Assembly (NCBI RefSeq): GCF_026339955.1
Contig: NZ_JAPEPW010000001.1
Coordinates: 1,240,001 to 1,304,000 of the forward strand
DNA length: 64,000 bases
Origin: Streptomyces sp. NBC_01549
GTDB lineage: Bacteria > Actinomycetota > Actinomycetes > Streptomycetales > Streptomycetaceae
Direction: 5' to 3'
Shown here: in pieces, positions 17,537-26,370 of the stretch
How the letters are laid out: each line of letters starts with the position of its first letter
Position numbering within the stretch: the first letter of the stretch is position 1
Made by a program: the position numbers and the translations under genes
The notes under the pieces: generated by a model
Told to the model about the DNA's origin: nothing
Seen by the model: only the letters and a program-made list of their open reading frames with translations
Databases searched by the model: none

Positions 17537-18925
17537 TTACGCCTTGGCCAGCTCCTTCTCGCCGCCCTGCTCCGGCACGTCCGCGACGCCGTCGGTGCCG
17601 TCGTCCTCGGCGTTGTCCAGCAGAGTCGTCTCGTCGAACGGCAGCTCACCGGCGAGCACCCGGTTCACCCGCTCCTTGTCGACCTCACCGGTCCACGTAC
17701 CGATGAGCAGCGTGGCGACGGCGTTGCCCGCGAAGTTGGTGACCGCACGCGCCTCGCTCATGAACCGGTCGATGCCGATGATCAGACCGACACCGTCGAC
17801 CAGCGCGGGCTTGTGCGACTGCAGACCACTGGCCAGGACGGCGATACCGGAGCCGGAGACACCCGCCGCGCCCTTCGAGGCGACCATCATGAAGAGCAGC
17901 AGGCCGATCTGCTGACCGATGCTCATCGGCTGGTCCATCGCGTCGGCGATGAACAGCGAGGCCATGGTCAGGTAGATCATCGTGCCGTCGAGGTTGAAGG
18001 AGTAGCCGGTCGGCACGGTGATGCCGACGACCGGGCGGCTGACACCCAGGTGCTCCATCTTGGCGATGAGCCGCGGCAGCGCGGACTCGGACGACGAGGT
18101 GGAGACGATCAGCAGGAACTCCCGGCCGAGGTACTTCAGCAGCTGGAAGAGGCTGACCTTGGCGACGAGCTTCGTCAGCGTGCCGAGCACGATAAAGATG
18201 AAGAGCGCACAGGTGATGTAGAAGCCGAGCATGATCGTGCCCAGCGCCTTCAGCGCGTCCATACCGGTCTCGCCGATCACGGCGGCCATGGCCCCGAAGG
18301 CGCCGACGGGCGCGGCCCACATGATCATGCCGAGGATGCGGAAGACCAGCTTCTGGATGTGCTCGACACCCTTCAGCACCGGCTGGCCCGCACGGCCCAT
18401 GGCCTGCAGCGCGAAGCCCGTGAGGAGGGCGATCAGCAGGGTCTGGAGCACCTGGCCCTCGGTGAAGGCCGAGACGAAGGTGGTCGGGATGATCCCGAGG
18501 ATGAAATCGACGGGGCCCTCGGCGGCGGCCTCGGCCTGCGTGTGTCCGACGCCCTTCACGGCCTCGGTCAGGTGCATCCCGCTGCCGGGGTGGATGATGT
18601 TGCCGACGACCAGGCCGATGGCCAGCGCCACGAAGGACATACAGATGAAGTAGCCGAGCGCGAGACCGCCGACCTTGCCGACCTTGGCGGCCTTGCGTAC
18701 CGAGCCGACGCCGAGCACGATCGTGCAGAAGATGATCGGGGAGATCATCATCTTGATGAGGCTCACGAAGCCGGTGCCGATCGGCTTGAGCTCCTTGGCG
18801 AAGTCCGGCGCGGCGAACCCGACGGCGATGCCGAGCGCAACCGCGATGATCACCGCGATGTACAGATAGTGGGTGCGGTCCCGCTTGGCGGCGGGTGCGG
18901 CAGGTGCCGTTTGGGTGCTGGCCAC
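17537..18925 (-). CDS. dctA: DctA C4-dicarboxylate/cation symporter
   Basis: 462 aa DAACS-family carrier importing succinate, fumarate or malate with H+ or Na+. Seen: eight or so membrane segments starting YLYIAVIIAVALGIAVGF, the re-entrant Ser-rich hairpin STSSSESALPRL, the NLDGTMIY signature in GYSFNLDGTMIYLTM, and MVASKGAAGVSGSG. Start GTG 18925 is preceded by AAGGAGG at ideal spacing; a longer frame to 18958 is not needed. The two-component system across the divergent gap is of the CitA/DcuS type, so induction by extracellular dicarboxylate is likely. Confidence 0.93.
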   Translation of the reverse strand: MASTQTAPAAPAAKRDRTHYLYIAVIIAVALGIAVGFAAPDFAKELKPIGTGFVSLIKMMISPIIFCTIVLGVGSVRKAAKVGKVGGLALGYFICMSFVALAIGLVVGNIIHPGSGMHLTEAVKGVGHTQAEAAAEGPVDFILGIIPTTFVSAFTEGQVLQTLLIALLTGFALQAMGRAGQPVLKGVEHIQKLVFRILGMIMWAAPVGAFGAMAAVIGETGMDALKALGTIMLGFYITCALFIFIVLGTLTKLVAKVSLFQLLKYLGREFLLIVSTSSSESALPRLIAKMEHLGVSRPVVGITVPTGYSFNLDGTMIYLTMASLFIADAMDQPMSIGQQIGLLLFMMVASKGAAGVSGSGIAVLASGLQSHKPALVDGVGLIIGIDRFMSEARAVTNFAGNAVATLLIGTWTGEVDKERVNRVLAGELPFDETTLLDNAEDDGTDGVADVPEQGGEKELAKA

Positions 18926-18963
18926 GGCTGCCCTCCTTGACGACGTCATCGGCATCATCCGGC

Positions 18964-19072
18964 GTGCGGCTCACGTCCGGCGGAACCCGGTGCGCGGCTC
19001 TCTCCGGGCAGTCCCGGGGTGCGGCTCACTCGGGGGATCCCGGTGTGCGGCTCACTCCGGGGGATGCGGTGA
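18964..19072. repeat. four imperfect tandem repeats (~26-29 bp)
   Basis: Units begin at 18964, 18990, 19019 and 19045 and share GTGCGGCTCACTCCGGG-like sequence. They lie between dctA and the kinase gene, just upstream of the dctA start, so they may hold repeated binding sites for the adjacent response regulator. Confidence 0.65.
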
Positions 19073-19149
19073 CTATCTCCCGCCGTGTGAGGGCGGTCAC
19101 CCTTCCGTTCATTTAGTTCATGCTTATAAGGAGAGGCAGACTGAACGAC

Positions 19150-20883
19150 ATGCGCTTCCCCCACGTCCCGCGACCCCGCAGCCTGGCCGGCCAGCTCTTC
19201 GCCATGCAGGCCGTGCTGATCGCGGTGCTCGTCGCCGGTTACGCACTGTTCAGCTACGTCAGCGACCGCAGCCAGGCCGAGGACGCGGCGGGCCGCCAGG
19301 CCATGGCCGTGGCCCGTTCGATAGCCGACGCGCCCTCCGTCCGCGACGCCATCCGCACCACGAACCCCACCAAGGATCTCCAGCCGTACGCGCTCCAGGT
19401 GCAGCGGGACACCGGCGTGGACTTCGTGACGATCATGAACCCGCAGGGCATCCGCTGGACCCACCCGGACGAGACGCTGATCGGCAAGCACTTCCTCGGG
19501 CACATCGGGCCCGCCCTGCACGGCAAGTCCTTCACGGAGACGTACACGGGCAGCCTCGGGGCGTCGGTCCGTGCCGTCACCCCGGTCCTGGACAACGGCC
19601 ACATCGTCGGGCTCGTCAGCGCGGGCATCAAGGTCGAGGCGATCACCCAGCGCGTACAGGAGCAGGTGACCGCCCTCGTCGGCGTCGCGGGCAGCGCTCT
19701 CGTGCTCGGCGGTATCGGCACGTACGTCATCAACGCCCGGCTGCGCCGCTCCACGCACGGCCTGAACGCGGCCGAGCTGAGCCGGATGCACGACTATCAC
19801 CAGGCCGCGTTGCACGCCGTGCGCGAGGGGCTGCTGATGCTGGACGGACAGTACAGGGTGGCGCTGATGAACGACGGCGGGCGGGAGCTGCTGGGGGTGA
19901 CGGACGAGGTCGTCGGACATTCCGTGGCCGAGCTCGGGCTGCCCGCACCGCTCACGGGCGCCCTGCTGTCGGCGGAGCCGCGGGTGGACGAGGTGCATCT
20001 GACGGCGTCGCGCGTGCTGGTCGTGAACACCTCCCCGGTGTCCGGCGGCGAGCGGCGCGGCACGGTGGTCACCCTGCGCGACGTGACCGAGCTCCAGTCC
20101 CTGATGGGTGAGTTGAACTCCGAGCGCGGCTTCACCCAGGCGCTGCGCTCTCAGGCGCACGAGGCCGCGAACCGGCTGCACACGGTGGTCTCGCTGATCG
20201 AGCTGGGGCGCGCCGAGGAGGCCGTCGAATTCGCCACCGCCGAGCTCGAACTGGCCCAGACGCTCACGGACGAGGTGATCTCGGCGGTCAGCGAGCCGGT
20301 CCTCGCCGCCCTGCTGCTGGGCAAGGCGGCCCAGGCGAACGAGCGGGGCGTGGAACTGGTGGTGTCGGAGGAGAGCGGTATCGACGACGGGCTGCTGCAG
20401 ACCGGCCTGCCGGCCCGTGACCTGGTGACCGTGCTGGGCAATCTGATCGACAACGCGATGGACGCGGCGCAGGGGACGGTGGGGGCACGGGTGACCGTCA
20501 CGGCCTTCACGGACGACTCCGGCCTGGTCCTGCGGGTCGCCGACACGGGCGCGGGCGTCGACCCCGCCCACACGGAGGCGGTCTTCCAGCGCGGCTGGTC
20601 CACCAAACCGGCGGGACCCGGCGGCCGGGGGCTCGGGCTGGCCCTCGTACGGCAGGCCGTGAGCCGTCACGAGGGCACGCTGACGGTGGCGGAGGCGCAC
20701 GGGGGCGGGGCGGAGTTCGAGGTGCGGCTGCCGTTGCCTACGGTGGCCTCGGGCGCCCCTGACGAACCCGCGCCCGGGGCCGCCGAAGGACGGGCCCCGG
20801 CCACCGCCGAAGGGGCCACCACCGAAGGGGCCGCAGCCGAGCCCGAGTCCGCCCAGCACGCCTTGCCTGGAGGCGACGTATGA
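19150..20883 (+). CDS. CitA/DcuS-type sensor histidine kinase
   Basis: 577 aa. Seen: TM1 (LFAMQAVLIAVLVAGYALFSYV), an extracellular PAS-like sensor (DTGVDFVTIMNPQGIRWTHP, typical of citrate/dicarboxylate sensors), TM2 near 180, a cytoplasmic PAS, the SpoB-like phosphoacceptor His in LRSQAHEAANRLHTVV, and the ATPase boxes LGNLIDNAMDAA, ADTGAGVD and GRGLGLALV. The C-terminus carries an extra Ala/Pro/Glu-rich tail of ~45 residues. Start ATG 19150 follows AGGAGAGG at about 13 nt; ATG 19120 is possible. It overlaps the response regulator gene as ATGA and faces dctA. Confidence 0.92.
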   Translation: MRFPHVPRPRSLAGQLFAMQAVLIAVLVAGYALFSYVSDRSQAEDAAGRQAMAVARSIADAPSVRDAIRTTNPTKDLQPYALQVQRDTGVDFVTIMNPQGIRWTHPDETLIGKHFLGHIGPALHGKSFTETYTGSLGASVRAVTPVLDNGHIVGLVSAGIKVEAITQRVQEQVTALVGVAGSALVLGGIGTYVINARLRRSTHGLNAAELSRMHDYHQAALHAVREGLLMLDGQYRVALMNDGGRELLGVTDEVVGHSVAELGLPAPLTGALLSAEPRVDEVHLTASRVLVVNTSPVSGGERRGTVVTLRDVTELQSLMGELNSERGFTQALRSQAHEAANRLHTVVSLIELGRAEEAVEFATAELELAQTLTDEVISAVSEPVLAALLLGKAAQANERGVELVVSEESGIDDGLLQTGLPARDLVTVLGNLIDNAMDAAQGTVGARVTVTAFTDDSGLVLRVADTGAGVDPAHTEAVFQRGWSTKPAGPGGRGLGLALVRQAVSRHEGTLTVAEAHGGGAEFEVRLPLPTVASGAPDEPAPGAAEGRAPATAEGATTEGAAAEPESAQHALPGGDV

Positions 20884-21560
20884 CCGCCGACCCCATCCGC
20901 GTACTCGTCGTCGAGGACGACCCGGTCGCCGCCGACGCGCACGTCATGTACGTGGGCCGGGTGCCGGGCTTCACGGCGGTCGGCAAGGCGCACACGGGCG
21001 CGGAGGCGCGCCGCGCGCTGGACCGTACGCCGGTGGACCTGCTGCTGCTCGACCTGCATCTGCCGGACGTGCACGGACTGCAGCTCGCCCGCTCCCTGCG
21101 CGCCGCCGGCTATCACGCGGACGTGATAGCGGTGACGTCCGCGCGGGACCTCGCGGTCGTACGGGAAGGGGTCTCGCTCGGAGTCGTCCAGTACGTCCTG
21201 AAACCCTTCACCTTCGCCACCCTGCGCGACCGCCTCGTCCGGTACGCCGAGTTCCACGCGGCGGTGGGCGAGGCGAGCGGCCAGGACGAGGTGGACCGTG
21301 CCCTGGCCACCCTCCGCGCCCCGAGCCCGGCCGCCCTCCCCAAGGGCCTCAGCGCACCGACGCTGGAGCGGGTCACCCGGACGCTGCGGGACAGCGCCGA
21401 GGGCCTGACGGCGGCCGGCGTCGCGGAGTCGGTCGGTATCTCCCGGATCACCGCCCGGCGCTATCTGGAACACCTGGTGGAGGCGGGACGCGCGGCGCGC
21501 GCTCCGCAGTACGGGCAGGTGGGGCGGCCGGAGTTGCAGTACCGGTGGGTCAAGGGCTGA
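20880..21560 (+). CDS. CitB/DcuR-type response regulator
   Basis: 226 aa. Seen: receiver domain with acidic pocket VVEDD, phosphorylation Asp in LLLLDLHLPDVHG, Thr in AVTSARD and Lys in YVLKPF; then a C-terminal HTH (LTAAGVAESVGISRITARRYLEHLVEAG) of the CitB type. The ATGA overlap with the kinase couples their synthesis. The most obvious target is dctA, 1.95 kb away across the divergent promoter region with tandem repeats. Confidence 0.93.
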   Translation: MTADPIRVLVVEDDPVAADAHVMYVGRVPGFTAVGKAHTGAEARRALDRTPVDLLLLDLHLPDVHGLQLARSLRAAGYHADVIAVTSARDLAVVREGVSLGVVQYVLKPFTFATLRDRLVRYAEFHAAVGEASGQDEVDRALATLRAPSPAALPKGLSAPTLERVTRTLRDSAEGLTAAGVAESVGISRITARRYLEHLVEAGRAARAPQYGQVGRPELQYRWVKG

Positions 21561-21682
21561 TCGCGCGGGGCGCCGGCCGTCCGGCAGGACATGCGACCCG
21601 GTGCGACTCATGTCCCCCTGAAACATCACACGCGGCCCCGTCTCCGTGAGCCGCCGCAAGGTCATGAGCCGCTGCAAGGTCA

Positions 21683-21712
21683 TTGACGTGGACTAGTCCA
21701 CGCTCTTACGTT
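21683..21712 (+). promoter_or_regulatory. promoter with palindromic operator for the sugar ABC operon
   Basis: -35 TTGACG (21683-21688), 18-bp spacer, -10 TACGTT (21707-21712). The spacer holds the perfect palindrome GTGGACTAGTCCAC (21688-21701). Its inner 12 bp differ from the DasR-type TGGTCTAGACCA at two symmetric positions, so a GntR/HutC-like repressor is plausible but unproven. Confidence 0.65.
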
Positions 21713-21766
21713 CACCGGGCAGACAACTCGGCCACCGATGACGTCGGCCAGTAGGAGGTCGTGCCC

Positions 21767-23131
21767 GTGCGCCCCACCGCCGCCCCGCTTCTCCTCGCCA
21801 CTCTCCTCACCGCGACCGCGCTCAGCGCCTGCGGATCGGGCTCCGGAAGCGATCCGGACACCGTGAAGATCTCCTTCAAGCAGTCCACGGACAACTCGAT
21901 CCGCGTCATGGACACCTACTTGGGGGAGATGAAGAAGGATTTCGAGAAGGCCAACCCCGGCAAGAAGGTCGAACTCGTCCCGATCAAGGCCCCGGACTCC
22001 GAGTACTACACCAAGCTCCAGCAGATGCTGCGATCCCCCAAGACGGCCCCCGACCTGGTCTACGAGGACACCTTCCTCATCAACTCGGACATCACGAGCG
22101 GGTACTTGAAGCCCCTCGACCCCTACCTCGACAAGTGGCCGGACTGGAACCAGTTCATCGACACGGCGAAGTCGGCCGCGAAGGCGCAGGACGGGAAGAC
22201 GTACGGCGTCCCGGACGGCACGGACACCCGGGGCCTCTGGTTCGACAAGGGCATCTTCAAGAAGGCGGGCCTGCCCGCCGACTGGCAGCCGAAGACGTGG
22301 GACGACGTGCTGGCCGCCGCACGCGCCATCAAGGCGAAGGTCCCCGGCGTCACCCCGCTCAACGTCTACACGGGCAAGCCGGCGGGCGAGGCGGCCACCA
22401 TGCAGGGCTTCGAGATGCTGCTGTACGGGACGGGGGACGCAACGTCGGACCCCCTGTACGACACGGCGTCGAAGAAGTGGATCGCGGGCAGCCAGGCCTT
22501 CAAGGACGCGCTCACCTTCGTGCACACGGTCTACAAGGAGAAGCTGGGCCCCGACGTCTCGGACGCCCTCGACCCGAACTTCCCCACGACCGTCCGCGGC
22601 GAACTGATGCCCGAGGGCAAGCTCGGCATCAACCTGGACGGCAGCTGGCTGCCGCAGGACTGGCTGAAGGGCGCGGGACACGAGTGGCCCGAGTGGTCGC
22701 AGAAACTCGGCCTCGCGTACATGCCGACGCAATCCGGCCAGGCCCCCGGCAAGGTGAGCATGTCCGGCGGCTGGACCTGGTCGATCCCCGCCAAGGCGTC
22801 CAACCCCGACCTCGCCTTCAAGTTCATCGAGACGATGCAGACCAAGGCGAACGCGCAGAAGTGGTACATCGCCAACTCCGGCATCGCGGTACGCAAGGAC
22901 GTGGCCTCCGACCCCGGGTACGTGAAGGCGCAGCCCGGCATCAAGTTCTTCACGGACCTGGTCGCCAGCACGCACTACCGCCCCGCCTACCCGGCCTATC
23001 CCAAGGTCTCGACGGCCATCCAGGAGGCGATGGAGGGCGTGACGACGGGTGACAGCTCGGTGGACAAGGCGGCCGGCGGCTATGACGAGGAGCTGAAGAC
23101 GGTCACCGACAACCAGGTGATCAGGAAGTGA
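21767..23131 (+). CDS. sugar ABC transporter substrate-binding lipoprotein
   Basis: 454 aa extracytoplasmic solute-binding protein (family 1). Seen: signal peptide and lipobox LSAC (lipidated Cys at about residue 21), then the two-lobed body with segments such as APDLVYEDTFLINSDITSGYLKPLD and WTWSIPAKASNPDLAFKFIE. Start GTG 21767 is chosen because AGGAGG (21753-21758) is 8 nt upstream; GTG 21761 is too close. The stop overlaps the first permease start as GTGA. No ATPase gene is present, so it probably shares MsiK as many Streptomyces sugar importers do (known for the group). Confidence 0.93.
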   Translation: MRPTAAPLLLATLLTATALSACGSGSGSDPDTVKISFKQSTDNSIRVMDTYLGEMKKDFEKANPGKKVELVPIKAPDSEYYTKLQQMLRSPKTAPDLVYEDTFLINSDITSGYLKPLDPYLDKWPDWNQFIDTAKSAAKAQDGKTYGVPDGTDTRGLWFDKGIFKKAGLPADWQPKTWDDVLAAARAIKAKVPGVTPLNVYTGKPAGEAATMQGFEMLLYGTGDATSDPLYDTASKKWIAGSQAFKDALTFVHTVYKEKLGPDVSDALDPNFPTTVRGELMPEGKLGINLDGSWLPQDWLKGAGHEWPEWSQKLGLAYMPTQSGQAPGKVSMSGGWTWSIPAKASNPDLAFKFIETMQTKANAQKWYIANSGIAVRKDVASDPGYVKAQPGIKFFTDLVASTHYRPAYPAYPKVSTAIQEAMEGVTTGDSSVDKAAGGYDEELKTVTDNQVIRK

Positions 23132-23991
23132 GACTGCGCCGCACCCTGGTCCGCGCCCTCCCCGTCACCCCCGCCGTGGCCCTCCTGCTCCTGTTCCTGG
23201 CGGGCCCGATCGCGTACTGCGCGTACATCGCCTTCACCGACCTCCAGCTCACCGGCCAGGCCCACTCGTCGTTCGTCGGCTTCGACAACTTCCGGGCGGC
23301 GTTCAAGGACGACGCGTTCCTGAACGCGGTCTGGCTGACGCTGGTGTTCACGGTCCTGTCGTCACTCGTCGGCCAGAACACACTCGGCCTGGCGCTGGCC
23401 GCACTGATGCAGCGGGCGTCGAAGCCGGTGCGGACGGTCGTGGGCGGGATCGTGATCACGGCGTGGGTGCTGCCGGAGGTGGTGGCGGGGTTCCTGCTGT
23501 ACGCGTTCTTCCGACGGGAGGGCACCCTGAACGCGATCCTGGAACAGCTCCACCTCCCCACCCAGAACTGGCTGTTCACGCTGCCGATCCTGGCGGTGTC
23601 GTTCGCGAACGTCTGGCGGGGGACGGCCTTCTCCATGCTGGTGTACTCGGCGGCCCTGAACGAGATACCGAAGGAGATCACCGAGGCGGCGGAGGCGGAC
23701 GGAGCGGGTGGCTGGCGCCGCATGTGGCACATCACGCTGCCGATGATCCGCCGCTCGATCGGCACGAACCTGATGCTCAACACCCTGCAGACGCTGTCGG
23801 TGTTCGGGCTGATCTGGGTGATGACGAGGGGCGGCCCGGGAAACAGGAGCCAGACGCTCCCGCTCTTCATGTACGAGCAGGCCTTCCAGAAGAGCATGAT
23901 CGGATACGGCACGGCGGTGGCGCTGCTCCTGCTGGTGGTCGGCTCGCTGTTCTCGTTGGTGTACATGCGGCTGCTGCGGACGGAGGTCTGA
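23128..23991 (+). CDS. sugar ABC transporter permease (MalF type)
   Basis: 287 aa. Seen: six membrane helices starting VTPAVALLLLFLAGPIAYCAYIAF, and the EAA-loop E-AA---DGA--W in EITEAAEADGAGGWRRMWHITLPM, which docks to the ATPase. Start GTG 23128 overlaps the binding-protein stop; the next permease follows after 1 nt. Confidence 0.94.
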   Translation: MRLRRTLVRALPVTPAVALLLLFLAGPIAYCAYIAFTDLQLTGQAHSSFVGFDNFRAAFKDDAFLNAVWLTLVFTVLSSLVGQNTLGLALAALMQRASKPVRTVVGGIVITAWVLPEVVAGFLLYAFFRREGTLNAILEQLHLPTQNWLFTLPILAVSFANVWRGTAFSMLVYSAALNEIPKEITEAAEADGAGGWRRMWHITLPMIRRSIGTNLMLNTLQTLSVFGLIWVMTRGGPGNRSQTLPLFMYEQAFQKSMIGYGTAVALLLLVVGSLFSLVYMRLLRTEV

Positions 23992-23992
23992 G

Positions 23993-24889
23993 ATGCCACG
24001 CACGCTCGGCTCCCGCCGCACCGCCCACCGCCTCGCCGCCGACGCGGGCCTGCTGGTGGTGGCCGCCGCCTTCGCCCTCCCCCTGGCCTGGGTGGTCCTG
24101 TCGGCCCTCGACCCGCACGCGGGCCTCGATGTGAAGGTCCCGGACGGCCTCACGCTGGACAACTTCGACGCGGTCCTGACACCGGACATCACCTACACAC
24201 CGCTGCTCAACAGCCTGATCCTGTGCGGGGGCGGCACACTGCTCACGGTGGTGTGCGCGGCACTGGCCGCGTATCCGCTGTCGCGGTTCCGCTCGCGACT
24301 GAACCGCCCCTTCCTGCTGACGATCCTCTTCGCGACGTGCCTGCCGATCACGGCGATCATGGTCCCGGTGTACGCGTTGTTCGTACGCGTGAACCTCATC
24401 GACACCACGCAGGGCACGATCTTCTTCTTCGCCGCGTCCCAACTCCCCTTCGCCATCTGGCTGATGAAGAACTTCATGGACGGCGTACCGAAGGAACTGG
24501 AGGAGGCGGCGTGGACGGACGGGGCGTCGTCGCTCCAGTCCCTGCTACGGATCGTGCTGCCCCTGATGGGGCCGGGGGTGGCGGTGGTGACGGTCTTCTC
24601 GTTCGTGATGATGTGGGGGAACTTCTTCGTCCCGTTCATGCTGCTGCTGACACCGGACCAGATGCCGGCGTCCGTGAGCATCAACGACTTCTTCGGAAAC
24701 CGGGGAACGGTGGTCTACGGGCAGCTGGCGGCGTTCTCGGTCATCTACTCGACGCCGGTGATCCTGCTGTACGTGCTGGTGGCCAGGCGGCTGGGCGGGG
24801 GGTCGCGCTGGGCGGGGCGGTCAAGGGGTGAGGGCCGGGCGGGCGGTCAACGGGTGGGGGCCGGGCCCGGACGTCACACCAACGCCTAG
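23993..24889 (+). CDS. sugar ABC transporter permease (MalG type), C-terminal frameshift likely
   Basis: 298 aa. Seen: helices from LLVVAAAFALPLAWVVLSAL onward and the EAA-loop ELEEAAWTDGASSLQSLLRIVLPL. The G6 run at 24797-24802 marks a probable frameshift: one more G would give the family-typical end GGVALGGAVKG and a stop at 24829-24831. As written, the frame continues ~20 residues (SRWAGRSRGEGRAGG...) and stops at TAG 24887-24889, inside a MITE target duplication. It may be a true mutation or a sequencing error in the G run. The transmembrane core is unaffected. Confidence 0.9.
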   Translation: MPRTLGSRRTAHRLAADAGLLVVAAAFALPLAWVVLSALDPHAGLDVKVPDGLTLDNFDAVLTPDITYTPLLNSLILCGGGTLLTVVCAALAAYPLSRFRSRLNRPFLLTILFATCLPITAIMVPVYALFVRVNLIDTTQGTIFFFAASQLPFAIWLMKNFMDGVPKELEEAAWTDGASSLQSLLRIVLPLMGPGVAVVTVFSFVMMWGNFFVPFMLLLTPDQMPASVSINDFFGNRGTVVYGQLAAFSVIYSTPVILLYVLVARRLGGGSRWAGRSRGEGRAGGQRVGAGPGRHTNA

Positions 24890-24994
24890 GGCCTGTCCGG
24901 CGGATCATGCCGCGGACGCGGGGCTTGGCACGCCCACCTGTACTGATGAGGCACCGTCGCCTCCCTGCGACTTGATCCGCCGGACAGGCCCTAG
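24886..24994. mobile_element. 101-bp MITE with 18-bp terminal inverted repeats and CTAG duplication
   Basis: GGCCTGTCCGGCGGATCA (24890-24907) is perfectly inverted at 24973-24990, and CTAG flanks both ends (24886-24889, 24991-24994). No coding capacity. The ends and CTAG (or TA) target fit an IS5-type parent. The left duplication contains the permease stop codon and the right one the stop codon of the convergent GNAT gene. Confidence 0.85.
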
Positions 24995-25461
24995 ACCAGC
25001 TCCAACACGCCCACCGTCTGCCCCCCGCTCGTCTCTCCGGTCAGCTTGAATCCCAGCCCGAGGTAGAAGCCCTCCGGGCCGGTCTCGCCGGGGTGCCAGG
25101 TGACCGTGAGACGAGTGCCACCCCGGCGCCGGATCTCGGCGGCCACCGACTCGACCGCGAAGCGGCCGTATCCCCTGCCCTGTTCCCCGGCCGCGATGTT
25201 CAGACGCCACAGGCCGGAGCGGCGGTCGGTGCCCGCCTCGCTTCCGTCCCAGCTGATGTCGAAGAAGGCCATCAGGAACCCGACGGTCCGGTCACCGTCG
25301 ACGATGAGGCGGGGCCAGGCGACGCCTGGATGCACATACGCCTCGGCCAGCGACTTCACGACCGGCGCGACCAAGTGCTCCTGATCGGCGCGGACCTTCA
25401 GCCCGATCGCGGTGTCGAAGTTGCCGGGGGTGATCTTCTCGAGGCGTGGCGCGGTCGTCAT
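24991..25461 (-). CDS. GNAT-family N-acetyltransferase
   Basis: 156 aa, cytoplasmic acetyl-CoA-dependent transferase of unknown substrate. Seen: the acetyl-CoA pocket motif GEQGRGYGRFAVESVAAEIRRRGG (Q/RxxGxG/A) and a C-terminal FYLGLGFKLTGET typical of GNATs. Its TAG stop (24991-24993) lies in the right MITE duplication, so the insertion may have changed its last residues. Start ATG 25461. Confidence 0.9.
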   Translation of the reverse strand: MTTAPRLEKITPGNFDTAIGLKVRADQEHLVAPVVKSLAEAYVHPGVAWPRLIVDGDRTVGFLMAFFDISWDGSEAGTDRRSGLWRLNIAAGEQGRGYGRFAVESVAAEIRRRGGTRLTVTWHPGETGPEGFYLGLGFKLTGETSGGQTVGVLELV

Positions 25462-25636
25462 ATCTTCACCCTAGGTGACCTGATCAAGCGATTTTCGACG
25501 CGTCGCGCCCCGCCCCGGAACCCTGGGAGGGTCCGACGGGAAGGGGCGGCAAGGGCAGAACCGTATGTTCGTACGATCCGTAATTGTGGCCGAACAGACC
25601 GTAGTCACCATCGCCCCGGCCCCATATTTTGTGCGC

Positions 25637-26344
25637 GTGCAGCGACCGCAGCCCCATCAGCCCACCCCGCCCTTCAACGCTCCGGCCGCCCGCAGACTGC
25701 GGGCCGCCCTCGACATGGGGCCCGAGCACGTCGCCTACGGAATGAGAGTCTCGTACGGGCTGCCGTACGTCACTCCCGACCTCGTCGTCGCCTGGGAGAG
25801 AGGGACGACCACCCCCAATGGACCCGAACTCACGGCACTCGCGAGTGTGTTGTGGTGCTCACCGGCTGAACTCATCGGCGCGCCACGAACGTTGCGCGAG
25901 CACCGCGTGTCACGCGGGCTGGCACAGGAGGACATCGCACGGGCCGTCGGCCTCGAACTCCTCGCCTACCAGCGGATGGAAGAGGCCGACGAGTGGCGCG
26001 GCAACGAGCGCCAGTCGGTCGTCCTCGCCGACACCCTCGAACTGTCGTTGCGGGACTTCGTCACCGTCACCGGACGCGACGACAAGCTCGCCGAGCTGCT
26101 GCGCAGCGCGGTGACGACGCGCTGGCAGGCGTACGTCCGTCCGCTCGGGAAGATGATCCCGCTGGACCGGCGCCTCCTGGAGGACGCCCTCCAGGAGATG
26201 CACACGGAGTACCAGGGGCAGATGGTCGCCACGCTCAGCTGGGGCGACGGATCGACCGCCGCCGACGCCGACGACTCCGGTCGCGACTTCCTCGACCGGA
26301 TCGTCGATCAGTTCTGGGCCATGCTCCAGAGAAGTACGTACTGA
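25637..26344 (+). CDS. helix-turn-helix (XRE-like) DNA-binding protein
   Basis: 235 aa from GTG 25637. Seen: two HTH-like segments, the first in MRVSYGLPYVTPDLVVAWERG and the second in REHRVSRGLAQEDIARAVGLELLAYQRME, then a helical C-terminus (LLEDALQEMHTEYQGQM). The frame is open further upstream to ATG 25565; I prefer 25637 because a TATTTT -10-like box ends 6 nt before it (25625-25630) and no ribosome site serves 25565. Its target is unknown; it stands next to pfkA, convergent with it. Confidence 0.75.
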   Translation: MQRPQPHQPTPPFNAPAARRLRAALDMGPEHVAYGMRVSYGLPYVTPDLVVAWERGTTTPNGPELTALASVLWCSPAELIGAPRTLREHRVSRGLAQEDIARAVGLELLAYQRMEEADEWRGNERQSVVLADTLELSLRDFVTVTGRDDKLAELLRSAVTTRWQAYVRPLGKMIPLDRRLLEDALQEMHTEYQGQMVATLSWGDGSTAADADDSGRDFLDRIVDQFWAMLQRSTY

Positions 26345-26370
26345 GCCCGTACCCACCGGGTCCGTACGAC

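Noticed and set aside
18964-19072. CRISPR-like array
   Set aside because: Units are imperfect, adjoin without unique spacers and have no cas genes nearby.
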